64,000 bases of DNA from Angomonas deanei (Eukaryota; Euglenozoa; Kinetoplastea; Trypanosomatida; Trypanosomatidae). The position numbers were made by a program, and so were the translations under genes. The stretch is taken from positions 1,054,001-1,118,000 of the forward strand of contig LR877146.1 in NCBI GenBank assembly GCA_903995115.1, read 5' to 3'. Shown in pieces: positions 19,517 to 30,947 of this stretch; positions within the stretch are counted from its first letter, which is position 1; every line of letters begins with the position of its first letter. The notes under the pieces are model-generated. The model did not search any database and had not been told where the DNA came from. It saw only the letters and a list, made by a program, of their open reading frames with translations.

Positions 19517-22500
19517 ATGTCTCAAGTCTCTGGTGATACCCCACGGGATCACGGGTCCCTCCGATCGCCCCAACAGAGCTTGCAAATGACAATGAGGGAC
19601 GAGCACGCCTCAAACTTTTTACAAAATAATCATAGCTTTTCCCTTTCGATCGCCGACATCGCCAGGAGAAGAAAGCGCAGGAATGAGCTGATCGACGATC
19701 CCTTGGAGGTGACCATTAACAACAACAGTTTCGTGAACTTCAAGAAACGCCGGCAGTACGACACGCAGCCGCTCATCCCAACGGAGGTGTACCAGTCCGA
19801 TATCCAGGACGATGCGGTGTTCCTCGAGGAGGGCAACCCCCGCCCCGCCCGTGTGCCATCCTCAGAAGCAATTAACCTCATGGAGGACCCCAAACCGCAC
19901 ACCGTTCACGTCCCATCCAACGCGCCAGACAATGACGCGGCGGACGGCGAACAACCAGACGAGGACGAGGGGGTGGAGGAGACCTCGCCGACGAATGACC
20001 GTCTGCCAGTGCTGATTTACCCACTCAAAATTGACAACATGTACCGCTTCCGTATCTTGTACGCAGGGTTGTGTCTCTTCATTGTCTCCAGTTTGCAGGG
20101 ACTGCATTCCATCTTTGGACTGTTGCTGCTCGACCAACGATTTCGTTACAGTCTGACCGCCTCCATGAACATTTACACCTGTGGTGCGGCGTTCGGCATG
20201 TTTGTGCTGCCATTTGGTGTTCTGTACGATTTCTTTGGTCCTCGACCAGGTATTGCGATTGCCACCACCATGATGCTAGCCGCCGAACTGTGTCTGGCCT
20301 TCTGCTTCAAGGGCATGATTGATCCCACCCCGACAAAAGTGGCGATTCTTTACGGTCTCATGAGCTGGGGCTGTTACGCGCTTGATGTGACGGTCCTCCC
20401 CGCCGTCTTGACGCACATGCCGCGTGATAGAGGTCAACCTACCGGTCTGCTCAAGACCTTTTCTGGTCTCGGCGCCTCCTTTATCTCGTGTCTCTACCGT
20501 GGTTTCTTCAATCGCACCGGTTACACGATTGAGGACAACTTTAGCGCACTGTTTTGGTTCTGCTTTACCCTAACCGCGATGGTCGGTATTGTCTCAGTGT
20601 GGTACATGCACGACGCCCCCTACCTGGTCACGAGGGCGCAGCGAATGGCGGACAACCAGGTCGTCAAGAAGAAGTTGAACAAGGAAAAGAAGGAGTACAC
20701 CGCGGAAGAATTAGAAAAGAATGACAAAAAGTTTAACGAAATTTTAAAGAGGCGACTAAAGATGCATCTCATCCGCAATCGATACATGGCGCAGCTGATG
20801 CCCAAAAGACGGTACATGTTCATTACGTTAATTCTCGTTTTACTCAACTTTTTCCTCACGATTCAGGCCATTTGCGCCGCCTTCTTTGCGGCCAACATGA
20901 CACCAGGCAAGTACAGAGGTATGGCGATTGGGGCGATCGTGATTGTGGCTTCGTTGGCCATTCTGGTGGTACCCGTCCGCGCCATCGACGAGCCGTCCCC
21001 ACAGGATGAGGAGGTGATCCAGCGGGCCAAGAAGAAGGAAGAAAAACTCCTCGACGCAAAAGAAGAGAGGGCCAAAGAAGAGTACATTGCCGAAAAACGC
21101 AAACGAAGACTAACAAGGCAAATGGAGAACTCGGAGGAAGAAGAGGTCATCCTCGTCGATAAAGACAGTCGCAGTTCCGGTTCCAAGTTGTCCCGCCGGC
21201 AGGAAACCACCCACTTGGACACGGAAGCGGCCCTTATTGAGTTGGAGTTCAATGATATTACACCGCTGGTGACGGCGAGGGGCAGGGGCGGGAACTCCCC
21301 CACGCCAGGACAGTCCGGCACCAGTCACCCCAACGGAGAGGACGACCCCCTCGCCGCCTCGATCAGCTTGTCCGCTTCCGTCAAGTACAACAAGCGCAAC
21401 CGTCCGGCCTCCCCGAAGGACCAGGAAGAAGAGGACCAAAAGGCAACCAAGAAGCTGGAGGTGGTCACCCACCCGTACTCCACCTACGACAACCCCTACA
21501 TTGAGACCATTAACGTGTGTGGTGAGGTGTACGTCGCCCCCATTTATCAGACCAACTTTTTCAAGAGTTTAACCTACATTGATATTTACCTGTTGTGCTA
21601 CACCACGTTCATCATATGGGGCGTCGGACTCACCACCACGGCCAACTATAATATTTATATCATGTTAATGGCCAGGAATCAGGAGATGGACTACAAAATG
21701 TATATTTTGTTTTCCGCCATGTCTGGTGTGTTTGTCGCCGGTGGTCGAGTCTTTATTGGTGTCTGGGAGCGTGTCGCAACGGTAATGAAGCAAAAGAGAG
21801 GTATTTATATCACCGCCACTGCCACCTATCCACTATGTTCCATTCTGATGTTGATCGGCACCGTGTTGTGGGCCGCGTTGCCTGGAAAGTATATTCTCGT
21901 CATGTCCTACCTCTTCACCAGCGCCGCCTACGGCGCCTCCACATCCATCACACCGTATGTGATTACCGCCATCTTTCAAGAAAGATATTGGTACGCACTA
22001 CGGCTTCTGTTTCCTGGGGGCCGCGATTGGGATGGTCATCTTTCACCGCTTACTCTTCTATCAGCAGTACCTGGATGAAGCCATCGCCTTACCGCCTCAG
22101 TTGGGTTTTGTGGGCAAACGGTGCATTGGTAAACGCGTCTGTCTCAACAATACACTCATTGCCTACAACATTCTCGTCGCCAGCACCCTCATCTCCTCCT
22201 TTTGGCTGCACTTTCGGTATAAGAACTTGGTGATGGGGAAGGTGTCGGCCCCTCAGCGTGTGATTACCCCCATCGTGAAGTATATCTTTTGCTGTGGGTG
22301 TACCAAGAAGAAGGAAGAAAAAGAAGGAGAACCCGATAAGGGCGGAGAACGGTCCGTCACGGCTTCCGAAAAAATCGTCCAAGGTGTCCCACGAGCCGTT
22401 TGGAGACGACCATTCGGCCACCACGGAGGAGCAGTCGGACGTATTGGTGGACGACCCACGCAAGTCCCCTAGTAACGCAACGGATGCCTTGTCCGATGTC

Positions 22501-22521
22501 GTCGTCTCCGTGAACAAGTAA
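19517..22521 (+). CDS. Nodulin-like MFS transporter, second copy; two frame changes near 3' end
   Basis: A tandem paralogue of the gene at 15816, about 1000 residues, with a shorter N-terminal region. The shared E-V-T-I-N-N-N-S-F and P-L-I-P-T-E-V-Y-Q motifs, F-G-P-R-P-G, M-P-R-D-R-G-Q-P-T-G and the central charged loop are all present. The frame stops at 22078, but alignment with the paralogue shows the true protein continues after an extra A near 21980-21985: the D-I-G-T-H-Y-G-F-C-F-L-G stretch resumes in the next frame. A second +1 change in a six-A run near 22370 gives a more natural acidic tail ending V-V-V-S-V-N-K at 22521. Either both are sequencing errors or the copy is decaying. The substrate is unknown. 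Confidence 0.8.
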
Positions 22522-22930
22522 TGGCTGAATAGAATAGTGATATCTTTTTTTAAACTTTATTTTTCATTCAATTTCGTTTTGCTTCATGATAGTTCTAACC
22601 CTATATACCCCTATTATGAAATGCACGAAGGTATAGATTTACTTGCAGTCAAGTAGTGTCAACGAATGTACTTACTGAGGTGAATTACTGTGCAATTTCC
22701 ATTTTTTATTTCATTTACGCAAACATTATTGTATCACACTTTTATCTTTTTTTTTGTTATGGTTGTAGGAGCATATTACGGTCGCGTGAAGTCAACAGGT
22801 TGTACTTCATTGAAATAATTTCCTGGATTTTCCTTTCTCTCTCTTTTTTTTTTTTTTTTGTTTTAGGATTATTTTTTTTTCTGAACGTAGCCATTGCTGC
22901 ACTTAACAACAGAAAAAAAAATAATAGTGA
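22522..22930. other. Intergenic spacer
   Basis: About 410 bases, T-rich before the next gene. No gene supported. Confidence 0.6.
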
Positions 22931-23799
22931 ATGGGTAACGGGTGCTCACGACACCACCCAGTGGTAGTACAGCCCATCTCCCCACCGCCATCGGAGGAGG
23001 AAGAGGAGGAACGCAATCAGGAGTACTCCTACGTCACGAGTGTCACCACGCTCGCCCAGAGCGACACGCAGACCCCGGAGCGGGTGAGCCGGTGTGACAC
23101 CGACAATCGTATTAGTACTATCTTACGGAAGGAGAGGGACCGACAGCCACCCAAGGCGCCGGTCAATCGTTACATCCTGCCCACTGCCCTTCCGCCCACA
23201 TCACCCGATGAGGATGCCGTGCAACCCCTCAACCCGCAGGATCTTCTCTCCCTCACGACCAGTGAGGTGGGAGAGCTCGATAGCTTCCTCGGCAGCATGA
23301 GTGGCATTGGGCCGCAGCCGCTCCCAAAGTTCTCCGCCCCCAAGGCGGAACCCCCTCAAGCGGTGAAGCTCATGACGGACTTCTTCCCACCCATGCGAAA
23401 ACCAGCCAAACTCAATTCTTTATTCACGAATAATAATAATAAAGTAATAATAATAGTGCGAACCCGAAGCGGGTGCGATGCAATTCAAACAATCTGACGA
23501 CAATGGGTGGCGAGTGGCAGCAGTTACCGTCCCTGATGCAGTCCAAGAATAGCTCCAACACCCAGACGGCCAGCAGGGAGACCAGTAGCGTGTTCGACCT
23601 CGCCGCAGCCCCGCCGCTCTCCAAGAATAAGGAAATGATTAGCTATTTGCAGTCCGTTTCTAGTCGGGACACCTACTCCACCATGCGGGAGAGCTCTGGG
23701 TTGATTAGTGAGAGTAACACCATCCACAATAGCAGGGAGGAAAGTCAAACCCAGCGGACGACGGGCGCGAGTGACAACGCGGTTAAGGTTGTCATGTAA
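22931..23799 (+). CDS. Predicted myristoylated/palmitoylated low-complexity protein; one frame change
   Basis: The protein starts M-G-N-G-C-S. Gly2 with Ser6 fits the N-myristoylation pattern and Cys5 is a likely palmitoylation site, the dual-acylation arrangement used by flagellar-membrane proteins of trypanosomatids. An acidic run (residues 21-28) follows. The first frame ends at 23497 in a poor-looking sequence; a second frame from about 23450 to 23799 continues the Asn/Ser-rich composition through an AAT repeat and ends A-V-K-V-V-M. One missing base in the A run near 23443 would join them, giving about 289 residues. No known domain. A membrane-associated role is inferred only from the N-terminus. 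Confidence 0.6.
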
Positions 23800-24158
23800 G
23801 TATTGCTTTTTTTTGTTATTATCATTCTTCCAGTAGATCCACGTTGATGTTTTATAGGTTGTACTTTCCATTAAAACTAACTTTTTCTCTTTTTCTATAC
23901 TAATAATGGTTCCCTTTTCCCCATATATGATTTCTTTTTTTTTTTTTTTTCGCCCATGTAGAGTAAAGCTAATGCTAATTTCTAAATTTCTTTTTCCGGT
24001 TCAACGTGTTTACGATGTCTAAACTATTTCTATATCATTGGGAGGATAAGTTGGGTTGTAGTGTATTGTGATTAATACTTTTTTTTTTTTTTTTTTGGTG
24101 TTCCAACTTTGTCTCTTTCTTTCCCTGACGTTTTCGTTAAACAGAAGCATTGGCACAC
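23800..24158 (+). other. Intergenic spacer ending in acceptor site
   Basis: About 360 bases, T-rich. A long T tract at 24079-24096 and a second C/T tract lead to T-A-A-A-C-A-G with AG at 24143-24144, 15 bases before ATG 24159. Confidence 0.55.
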
Positions 24159-26375
24159 ATGCACACCGGGTTGGATCTCATCCAGTCCGTTGTTGCCAAT
24201 CAACAGAGCTACGGACAGTTCATTTACTACTTACTCGCCGTCTTGCACACGGCACTGAAAAATGACGCCGTGATGCATTACGTGGAGCAGGTGCGCGCCA
24301 ACGCCGCCGGGGACGACACCTCTAGTAAGAGAGAGACCCTGGAGTCACTTCTAGGCGAGTCCCTTGAGCCGCAGGGAAACACTCTGACCGTCGTGGACAA
24401 TGTGAACAACACATCGCTGGAGTTATCCTCCTCCACCGGTAGCTTCGCCAGCACCGGTGCGTCCCGCCTCTACGCGCTCGCCTTCGTTACCATTTATGAC
24501 CGCATCCACAAGGAGCTGGAGACGAATACACTCAACTCAGCCCTGTTGCTGGATAAGCAGTTTCTGATTAAGAGTGACAAGGAGTGGTCCGCTGGGGAGG
24601 AAGGGGCGTACCCCGTGGTGTACACGGACAAGGAAATTGACCTGCTGTACCGGCTGGCGCAGGAAGAAGAATTACTCGACGAGGAAATCAACATCATCCG
24701 TAAGGCACACGGTACGAACAACACAAAATCATCAAAAAAGGCCAAGGAAGACAATTTCCTGAAGGAGGGCACCATGCAGCGGTTAAAGCAACTGAAATTG
24801 ATTAGCAAGGAAGAACAACATGCGGACTTTCTCAATCGCCTTTCGAAGCGAGTCAATTTTCACGACTTCTCGAAACGCATGACCGTCGAGCCGGAGAATG
24901 AGATGGACTCCGCGGCGCTAGACCAGTCCATCACCGACAATCGATGGCTCTTCTCCCTGCATGAGCGGTTTGAAAAGCTAGAAGAGGTGCAGGCCACCTG
25001 GCGAGAGGCGAAGCGAAAAATGGACAAGTACGACGAGCGGCTGAAGCAGGCGAAGCATGTGGACGAGTCCGACAAGGCGCTGTACAATCAGTACTTGCAG
25101 GAAGTCAACCAGGTACAGAAGCGGATGCAGACGGTCCAGAAGGAAATGAGCGCCCTGCTGAACGATAATCTCACTCCGTTCTTTGAAGCACTCCTCCACC
25201 AGACCAAAACGTTTTGTGAAATGGTCTGTCAGTTTTTGGATATTCGCAACATTCTGCTAGGCGCGGAGGGTAGCGGGGAGGCGGACAAGGGCGCCCAGAT
25301 GACGCTACGAGGGTACGAGGCGGAGGTGATGCACACCAATATTTTAGACGCCGCCATAGACCAAATCGAGCACCCCCAAGGCCACCCGGACGGACCTCAG
25401 AGTCCCACCAGCACGGTGGAAAGTGCCACCCGCGAGGCGCAGACAGAGGACGACTTGGTGCTAGAGTCCTTAACCAACACCGATCGTCCCATCTCCTTCC
25501 AACTGACGGAGGCGAACCTGAGAGAGCTGGAGCACAATCTAGAGGAGAAGGAACGACAGGAGAAAGAGGTAGCCCCTGCCGCACCAGTGAAAATAAAAGC
25601 CGATCGTACGAACAGTATGCAGCAAACCGGGTCCGTCAAAAATGATCTGTTCCTGCTTCACGAAAACTCCTCCACGACGTCCAAGAAGTCGAGCGGTGGT
25701 GGCAGTTGGAACAGTCTGAAGGAAAGAGCCGCCATCCATAAGAAAATCAACCAAACACGGGAAATCTACTTTCGCTTCTTCTTTTTTGACAATCTGTATA
25801 ACAGTTTTAAGAATGTCTTTCTGCGGTTCCAGCTCGTGCTCATGTATCTGTTCAAGACCGTCAAGGACTGTAACTATATTCGCTACGTCAGCAACGAAAA
25901 TTTCCCCAACGTCAAGACGGTGGACGAAATCAAACGACTGATGGCGTTTCTCGACTCCGGCGCGAACCAACGGCGCAAAAAGCCGTACGAAGAACTGAAC
26001 AACTACTTGTTCATCTTCCGTAAGCGGTTGGAGCAACTGCGGTTCCGCGGAAAGCAGATTCGTATCGCCGAGGACAAGATTGAAAAGTACTCGGACCCCA
26101 AGCAAAGCACCGAAAAGGACAAGAGCACAGAAAGCGAAGAGAAGACTACCACGACGAAGAAAAGACGCCGCCTCTTCAGCGAAAAGACGCGTCGAAGGCG
26201 ATTGGCCAAGTGGCAGATGGAACTGACCAAACGGGAAAACGAATTCCGAAGTTTTGTGCACTTGTCGTTTAAAAATGGGGTAAAAGAAATGTTTCTCTTG
26301 TACGAAAATTTACTATATATTGTGTCAAACTATTTGGAGTACTTTACGAACGCCCTCTCCACCGAGACGTCGTGA
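24159..26375 (+). CDS. Coiled-coil protein, possibly BAR-domain-like
   Basis: A 738-residue largely helical, charged protein. The ATG at 24159 is the first after the acceptor AG; the frame extends three codons further with no ATG. Residues 160-350 and 560-735 are rich in Lys/Glu and predicted coiled coil from their heptad-like spacing. The last 60 residues (a charged helix, then hydrophobic spacing L-L-Y-E-N-L-L and Y-L-E-Y-F) resemble the end of BAR domains, which bend or sense membranes, but this is a weak impression without a search. A Ser/Thr-rich linker lies at residues 500-525. The next gene has a similar plan. Not otherwise recognised. Confidence 0.65.
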   Translation: MHTGLDLIQSVVANQQSYGQFIYYLLAVLHTALKNDAVMHYVEQVRANAAGDDTSSKRETLESLLGESLEPQGNTLTVVDNVNNTSLELSSSTGSFASTGASRLYALAFVTIYDRIHKELETNTLNSALLLDKQFLIKSDKEWSAGEEGAYPVVYTDKEIDLLYRLAQEEELLDEEINIIRKAHGTNNTKSSKKAKEDNFLKEGTMQRLKQLKLISKEEQHADFLNRLSKRVNFHDFSKRMTVEPENEMDSAALDQSITDNRWLFSLHERFEKLEEVQATWREAKRKMDKYDERLKQAKHVDESDKALYNQYLQEVNQVQKRMQTVQKEMSALLNDNLTPFFEALLHQTKTFCEMVCQFLDIRNILLGAEGSGEADKGAQMTLRGYEAEVMHTNILDAAIDQIEHPQGHPDGPQSPTSTVESATREAQTEDDLVLESLTNTDRPISFQLTEANLRELEHNLEEKERQEKEVAPAAPVKIKADRTNSMQQTGSVKNDLFLLHENSSTTSKKSSGGGSWNSLKERAAIHKKINQTREIYFRFFFFDNLYNSFKNVFLRFQLVLMYLFKTVKDCNYIRYVSNENFPNVKTVDEIKRLMAFLDSGANQRRKKPYEELNNYLFIFRKRLEQLRFRGKQIRIAEDKIEKYSDPKQSTEKDKSTESEEKTTTTKKRRRLFSEKTRRRRLAKWQMELTKRENEFRSFVHLSFKNGVKEMFLLYENLLYIVSNYLEYFTNALSTETS

Positions 26376-26610
26376 ACTCCTAAAATATTTTTCCTTTTAT
26401 CGTTACTTTATTGCTGTTTATTATGCATGGAATGTTTGTTTGTCGTTATTGCTGTCTACTACATGGACGTCGATCTTTTTATACCTAGTGTCTACATCTG
26501 TTGAAGACAACTTGTTTCTCCCCACAGAATTTGTTTTTTGATATCTTTTCGTTAGTGATTAGTTTTACAATTAGTTTTTTTTTTTTCCAAGTAATACTAC
26601 TATTTTTTTA

Positions 26611-26618
26611 ATTTTTAG
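26611..26618 (+). promoter_or_regulatory. Spliced-leader acceptor site
   Basis: A T-rich tract ends in A-T-T-T-T-T-A-G (AG at 26617-26618), seven bases before ATG 26626. Confidence 0.55.
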
Positions 26619-26625
26619 AAACACT

Positions 26626-28464
26626 ATGGGATTCAAAGGTTTTTTCTCCGGAGGAAAAAAATCTCGCTCCGATAAAACGGAGAAGAATGAAAAAGAGGCC
26701 AGCGATGTGATTGACAGTAACAACACACTGGGGCTATCGATCAGTGGCCGAGAAAGCATGTACGACGAGGAAAAACTACTCAACGCGACACTGCGTCAAA
26801 AAACAGAGGTGGAAAAGAACAAGGACAAGAATATCAATGGCTACTACTTGTTTAAAATCAATCAAGCCAAAAACTCCATCGATAATTTACCCCAAGAAAT
26901 ATCCTCCTTGCTATTTTCAATACGCGACACCCACTTTTGTGCGGAGGATATCTTAAATATTACGAATAAACTGGTGAACGAGGCGATTCTGTATATTAAA
27001 GCCACGTTCCCGTCGGATGGGGTTTGTTGTAAAAAGGCAGACACCTCTAGTCTCCCCCCGTACCACGATGGGAGTGAGGAACCACCGGAGCGACACGAGA
27101 CGCTCCTGGCAGCCCTAGAAACCATGAAAGCGGAGCTGACAGAAAACCTGCTCAAGGAGGAAAACAAAAAGAAGATGGTCCACGCGCTCCGAAGTAAAGT
27201 GTCCGATCGTATAAAACTCTTTTTAAAAGGCGCCGAAAAACTGAGGGAGGTGACATCCAACTCTCAGAAACAACTCGCCAAGGTGGAAGCCAAACGAGAG
27301 ACGGAAGAGGAACGACGACGGGAGGGTACCCACAAGAAGGGGAAAAGTAAACCTTCCACAGACACTATCGAGGAGTCCGCGGAGCCACCGATCCTGCACA
27401 AGAGCGCAGAAGAGGTGCTTTACCAAATCAGTCAGTTAAAGTCTTTAGCCGATACCCGTTTCGAGCCCTCTTTCGGTGGGTTTATTCTCTACTTGTTAAC
27501 CATCGCCGGGGACCTTTCGGTGCTCTTTGAGGGAGGACAGTTCCTGTACAATGTCCTTCCCACCACCCGTACCCCAGAAGGAAGAGCTGTATCGCACGTT
27601 AGTCACGCGGGAGGGTCCACACTGGAGCCCGCCACCAACAAGAAGAAGAGCAAAACAAAGGATCACCTCACGGAGATGATTGAACTAAGCGATGCGATGA
27701 GCGGAAAGATGAATGACTTTATTGTCCGCATCAAACTCGTTATTGAGCTGTACACCTCCGTGGTGACCCATATCCGTGAAGTGGAGGGAATCCTCAACGA
27801 CCAGCGGAATGACACACTCAGTGTGCCTTCCAACGGGAGTATGCCAAATATGAACCAGTCCCTCTCCATGTCCCTCAACGGACGCCGCGCGAGCAACTAC
27901 GAGTATATTGTTTCCCCAAAGATGGAAGCGGACTTGAAGGAGTATGAAATTGTGATTGAGCGAATGGACACCGCTACACACAAAAAGTACTATCAGACCG
28001 CGATGGAGGACAAAGTTGTCAAACTACTCCGTGCGGTGCAACAGCAAAATGAATCCATGGCGAACAAGTCCAAGGAGTCGCTCTTGAAGGGCTCTACCAA
28101 GGTACTCGACGCGGTGGAGGAGAAGTTAACCCCCCAGCGGACAACGGCTGGCGCGGAACTCGCGGCGGAGGTGGCCCCTTCCAATAACAAGGAGATGCCT
28201 AGCTACGCCAACACCGCTGCCGATGAAAACGACTACAGTGCGCTCTCAGAGGTTCGACTCATGGGGAAGTCTAGAAACTCCCCCTCCCCGAGCCCTCTGA
28301 TTAGTAAGCTACGCCAGTTCACCACCAGGACCTTGTCCATGTCGGAGGACACCAAAGTATCGGCGGAGAACACGTTTGTTCTATCCATGTATAACTTTAT
28401 TGAACTGGACGTGCAGTTCTTTTGCTCCATCCTCACCAACCTCACGGAGGCGCAGATTGAGTAG
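26626..28464 (+). CDS. Helical protein, possibly BAR-domain-like
   Basis: A 612-residue charged helical protein beginning M-G-F-K-G-F-F-S-G-G-K-K. Gly2 is present but residue 6 is not Ser/Thr, so myristoylation is doubtful; the Phe plus Lys start could insert as an amphipathic element. Helical stretches at residues 60-130, 140-220 and 260-400 are broken by Ser-rich linkers. The final part (F-V-L-S-M-Y-N-F-I-E-L-D-V-Q-F-F) has the spacing of a BAR-domain last helix, as does the gene upstream, and the two may act together on membranes. This is inference. No catalytic motif or transmembrane helix is seen. Confidence 0.65.
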   Translation: MGFKGFFSGGKKSRSDKTEKNEKEASDVIDSNNTLGLSISGRESMYDEEKLLNATLRQKTEVEKNKDKNINGYYLFKINQAKNSIDNLPQEISSLLFSIRDTHFCAEDILNITNKLVNEAILYIKATFPSDGVCCKKADTSSLPPYHDGSEEPPERHETLLAALETMKAELTENLLKEENKKKMVHALRSKVSDRIKLFLKGAEKLREVTSNSQKQLAKVEAKRETEEERRREGTHKKGKSKPSTDTIEESAEPPILHKSAEEVLYQISQLKSLADTRFEPSFGGFILYLLTIAGDLSVLFEGGQFLYNVLPTTRTPEGRAVSHVSHAGGSTLEPATNKKKSKTKDHLTEMIELSDAMSGKMNDFIVRIKLVIELYTSVVTHIREVEGILNDQRNDTLSVPSNGSMPNMNQSLSMSLNGRRASNYEYIVSPKMEADLKEYEIVIERMDTATHKKYYQTAMEDKVVKLLRAVQQQNESMANKSKESLLKGSTKVLDAVEEKLTPQRTTAGAELAAEVAPSNNKEMPSYANTAADENDYSALSEVRLMGKSRNSPSPSPLISKLRQFTTRTLSMSEDTKVSAENTFVLSMYNFIELDVQFFCSILTNLTEAQIE

Positions 28465-28816
28465 CGAAACAATGCTTTCTTTTTTTTTTTTTAGTTTGTT
28501 GGGACCCCTTTTTTACGCTACGGAATTCATCGCATCCACATGATATGCAACATTCTTTTTTTACTAAACACCTTTTTTTGATTTGTTTTTATTTTTATGC
28601 ACATTTTCTTTTGCTAATATTGCAAGTCTTTACGTTTTCCTTTTTACTGTTATTTTGAATTGGTATGTTGTAAACTCTTTGACTCTCTCTCCAAGAGAGG
28701 AGACACCGTGATGCCATCCCAATCTGTTTTCACGCTAATGATACCCCTCCCCTCCCCTTCTTCCTTTATTGCAAGACAGACCACAAATAGAGTGACCCTA
28801 TCTTTTTCTTTCCACC
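28465..28816. other. Intergenic spacer
   Basis: About 350 bases, T-rich with a C/T tract up to the next start. No gene supported. Confidence 0.6.
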
Positions 28817-30947
28817 ATGACAGCCAAGAAGCTGCTGGCCTCCGCAACGGAGCTGAAGAACAAGGGAAATGAGTTCTTTATCCAGTTCAACGACACCAAT
28901 CGCAAAAAGCACACGACGGAAAAGATTCACTTTTGGTACCATTCCATGCAGCAGTACCAAGACGCCATTCTGCTCCTGTTTAAAGCGGATTCCACCCTTC
29001 CGTGAAACCTACCATGAAAAGCAAGTGCTGGAGTGGACCTTTGACATTTGCTCAACTATCCGAAGAACTTGTGGGGGAGCTGCATCAGCTGCTCTCCATT
29101 CTGTTTTGCAACTGTGCCGTTCTCTTCTTGCAGCACGACCTGGGGGAAACTGACACGCGCAAAGCCGACGAAGACGCCGGCACCCACTCGTCAGAGATCA
29201 ACTACCCCCTCAAGGCGTACTACTACACCAACATTAGCCTCCACTGCAATCCAACGAACCGAAAAGCACGCCTACAGAAGGTAAAGGCGCTAATGCAACT
29301 GTACATTTTTCAAGAGGCAGAAGAGCTGCGTGTGGAACTCCTGTCGGACCTTCGGAAGGATAGGGAACACGGGAAAGACACGCTCGCGATGGAAAAAGAG
29401 CTCACCTTGCTCCACGACGAGATTGAGGAAAAGAATGCCCTCCTCTCTTCCCCGCAGAAGGTGAGTCAGCTCATCAAAGGGGAACCGGAAAAGATAAAAC
29501 ATTGGAAGTATGAACACACCTTTTACGGCCCGATCCGACTGCAGAGCGTACACGAGGATAATCAAAAAGGACGTGGCTTTGTGGCCAGACGGGATATCAA
29601 AAAAGGAGAAGTCTTGCTGATGGAGCGCGGCTTCATTGAGGAGGATTCCAAATTCATGTCTTCCTTCTTTCTCCCCCTTATGGACGAGCGGGAGGACCTC
29701 CGACGGTACTACATTGACAGTCTTTTCCCCAACGAAGACTTCACCATGGAGGACTGCTTTGTAGACGTCGTGCGGGAGTCCTTCTCCACCGCGATGAACG
29801 ATCAGTTTCTCAACCTCCGACAAAAGTTTGCCAAAAAGCAAAAAGAGGCACAGCCGACTCCCGACACCGTGGACAACAAACCAACGACGGAAAGTGTCTT
29901 CCCCTTCAAAAATTTGACAGAAGACGACATCCGGCTCATTATTTTCAAAAACTACCTCAACGCCTTTGAGATTAACAACATGGGCATAGGGCTGTTTCCC
30001 ATCCTCGCCCTCTTCAACCACTCCTGCGACCCCAACACGTTCAAACTGTTCACCAAGAGTGGATTTCTCATCATGTTCGCCAAACGCGACATCCCCGCCG
30101 GGGAGGAGGTGTGCTCCCACTACTGTGCGCTGTACGACCCGACCCCCCGCCGTCAGCTGCACCTGCTGCTCACGCACGGCTTTGTGTGCCGGTGCCCACG
30201 CTGCCAGTGCGCCAATAGTATTGTGGAGGGCGACCAGAGCCACTTGGTCAATGAGGCGGAAGACGCCCTCACTGGATTGATCTGCCCCGACTGTCGTAGT
30301 CGTGTGGTGTGTGAGATTGTGGAGAAGGATGTCCGCAAGTTGAACCAGACCCATGACGCGCTCCTGCACGATAGCGAGGAGGAACACCAATACGCGGACG
30401 GCAAGTCCATTCCCACCGAGTGGTTTATAATGAAGTGCACCAACGACAAGAGAATGAGGCCAAGGATTGTTCTTATGAGATGAGTTTTCGTGACTACACG
30501 GAGTTGTACGATCACATCATGGACTGGTGCACGGAACTCAGTGCCTGCGGGGACCCCGTCGCCCTCGCCTTCCGTGACGCCGCGCTGCAAAACCTGAAAA
30601 AGATGAATACCACTCTACCACCACCCGCCAGTGGTCACCGTCTGCGACTGACAATGAACTGTGGCCTCATGAAGTACTACGCCGTCCTGGGCGATGAACT
30701 CAAAACAGAAATGTACTTTCGTCGTGCCTGTGAGAGTATTCAATCCTTCCAAGACAACACCGCACTCCCACTGCTCGCCAACTCCCTCCTCGCCATGGTA
30801 GTGAACTTCCCTCGGAGCGGAAAGGACGCATGGAAAAAGGAGTTGGAACTGCTTTTTGGTAAATTTGGCTTGCCGATTGATTTAGTGATGTTATTATGGG
30901 ATGATCAGAAACCCATCACCCTACAGCGGTACTTTTACTATGTATAA
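28817..30947 (+). CDS. SET-domain protein with TPR-like N-terminus (SMYD-type methyltransferase); three frame changes
   Basis: The N-terminal part is TPR-like (K-N-K-G-N-E-F-F near residue 15, later L-L-S-I-L-F-C-N-C-A-V-L-F-L). The SET domain follows: G-R-G-F-V-A-R-R-D-I-K-K-G-E (about 29570) and the key N-H-S-C-D-P-N motif (about 30016), then a Cys-rich post-SET motif (C-R-C-P-R-C, about 30190). SMYD proteins methylate lysines on histones or other proteins. The reading frame changes near 28990 (+1), near 29055 (+1) and near 30450 (-1); translation on each side continues the same kind of protein, ending L-Q-R-Y-F-Y-Y-V. Either the assembly contains errors or the gene is damaged. No zinc MYND finger is visible. 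Confidence 0.75.

Noticed and set aside
19517-22078. Calling transporter copy 2 a truncated protein that ends at 22078
   Set aside because: The paralogue's missing membrane helices continue in the next frame with high identity, so the end is due to one extra base.
23430-23456. AAT repeat in the 22931 gene as an intron or element boundary
   Set aside because: It is a plain microsatellite encoding Asn and lacks splice signals.
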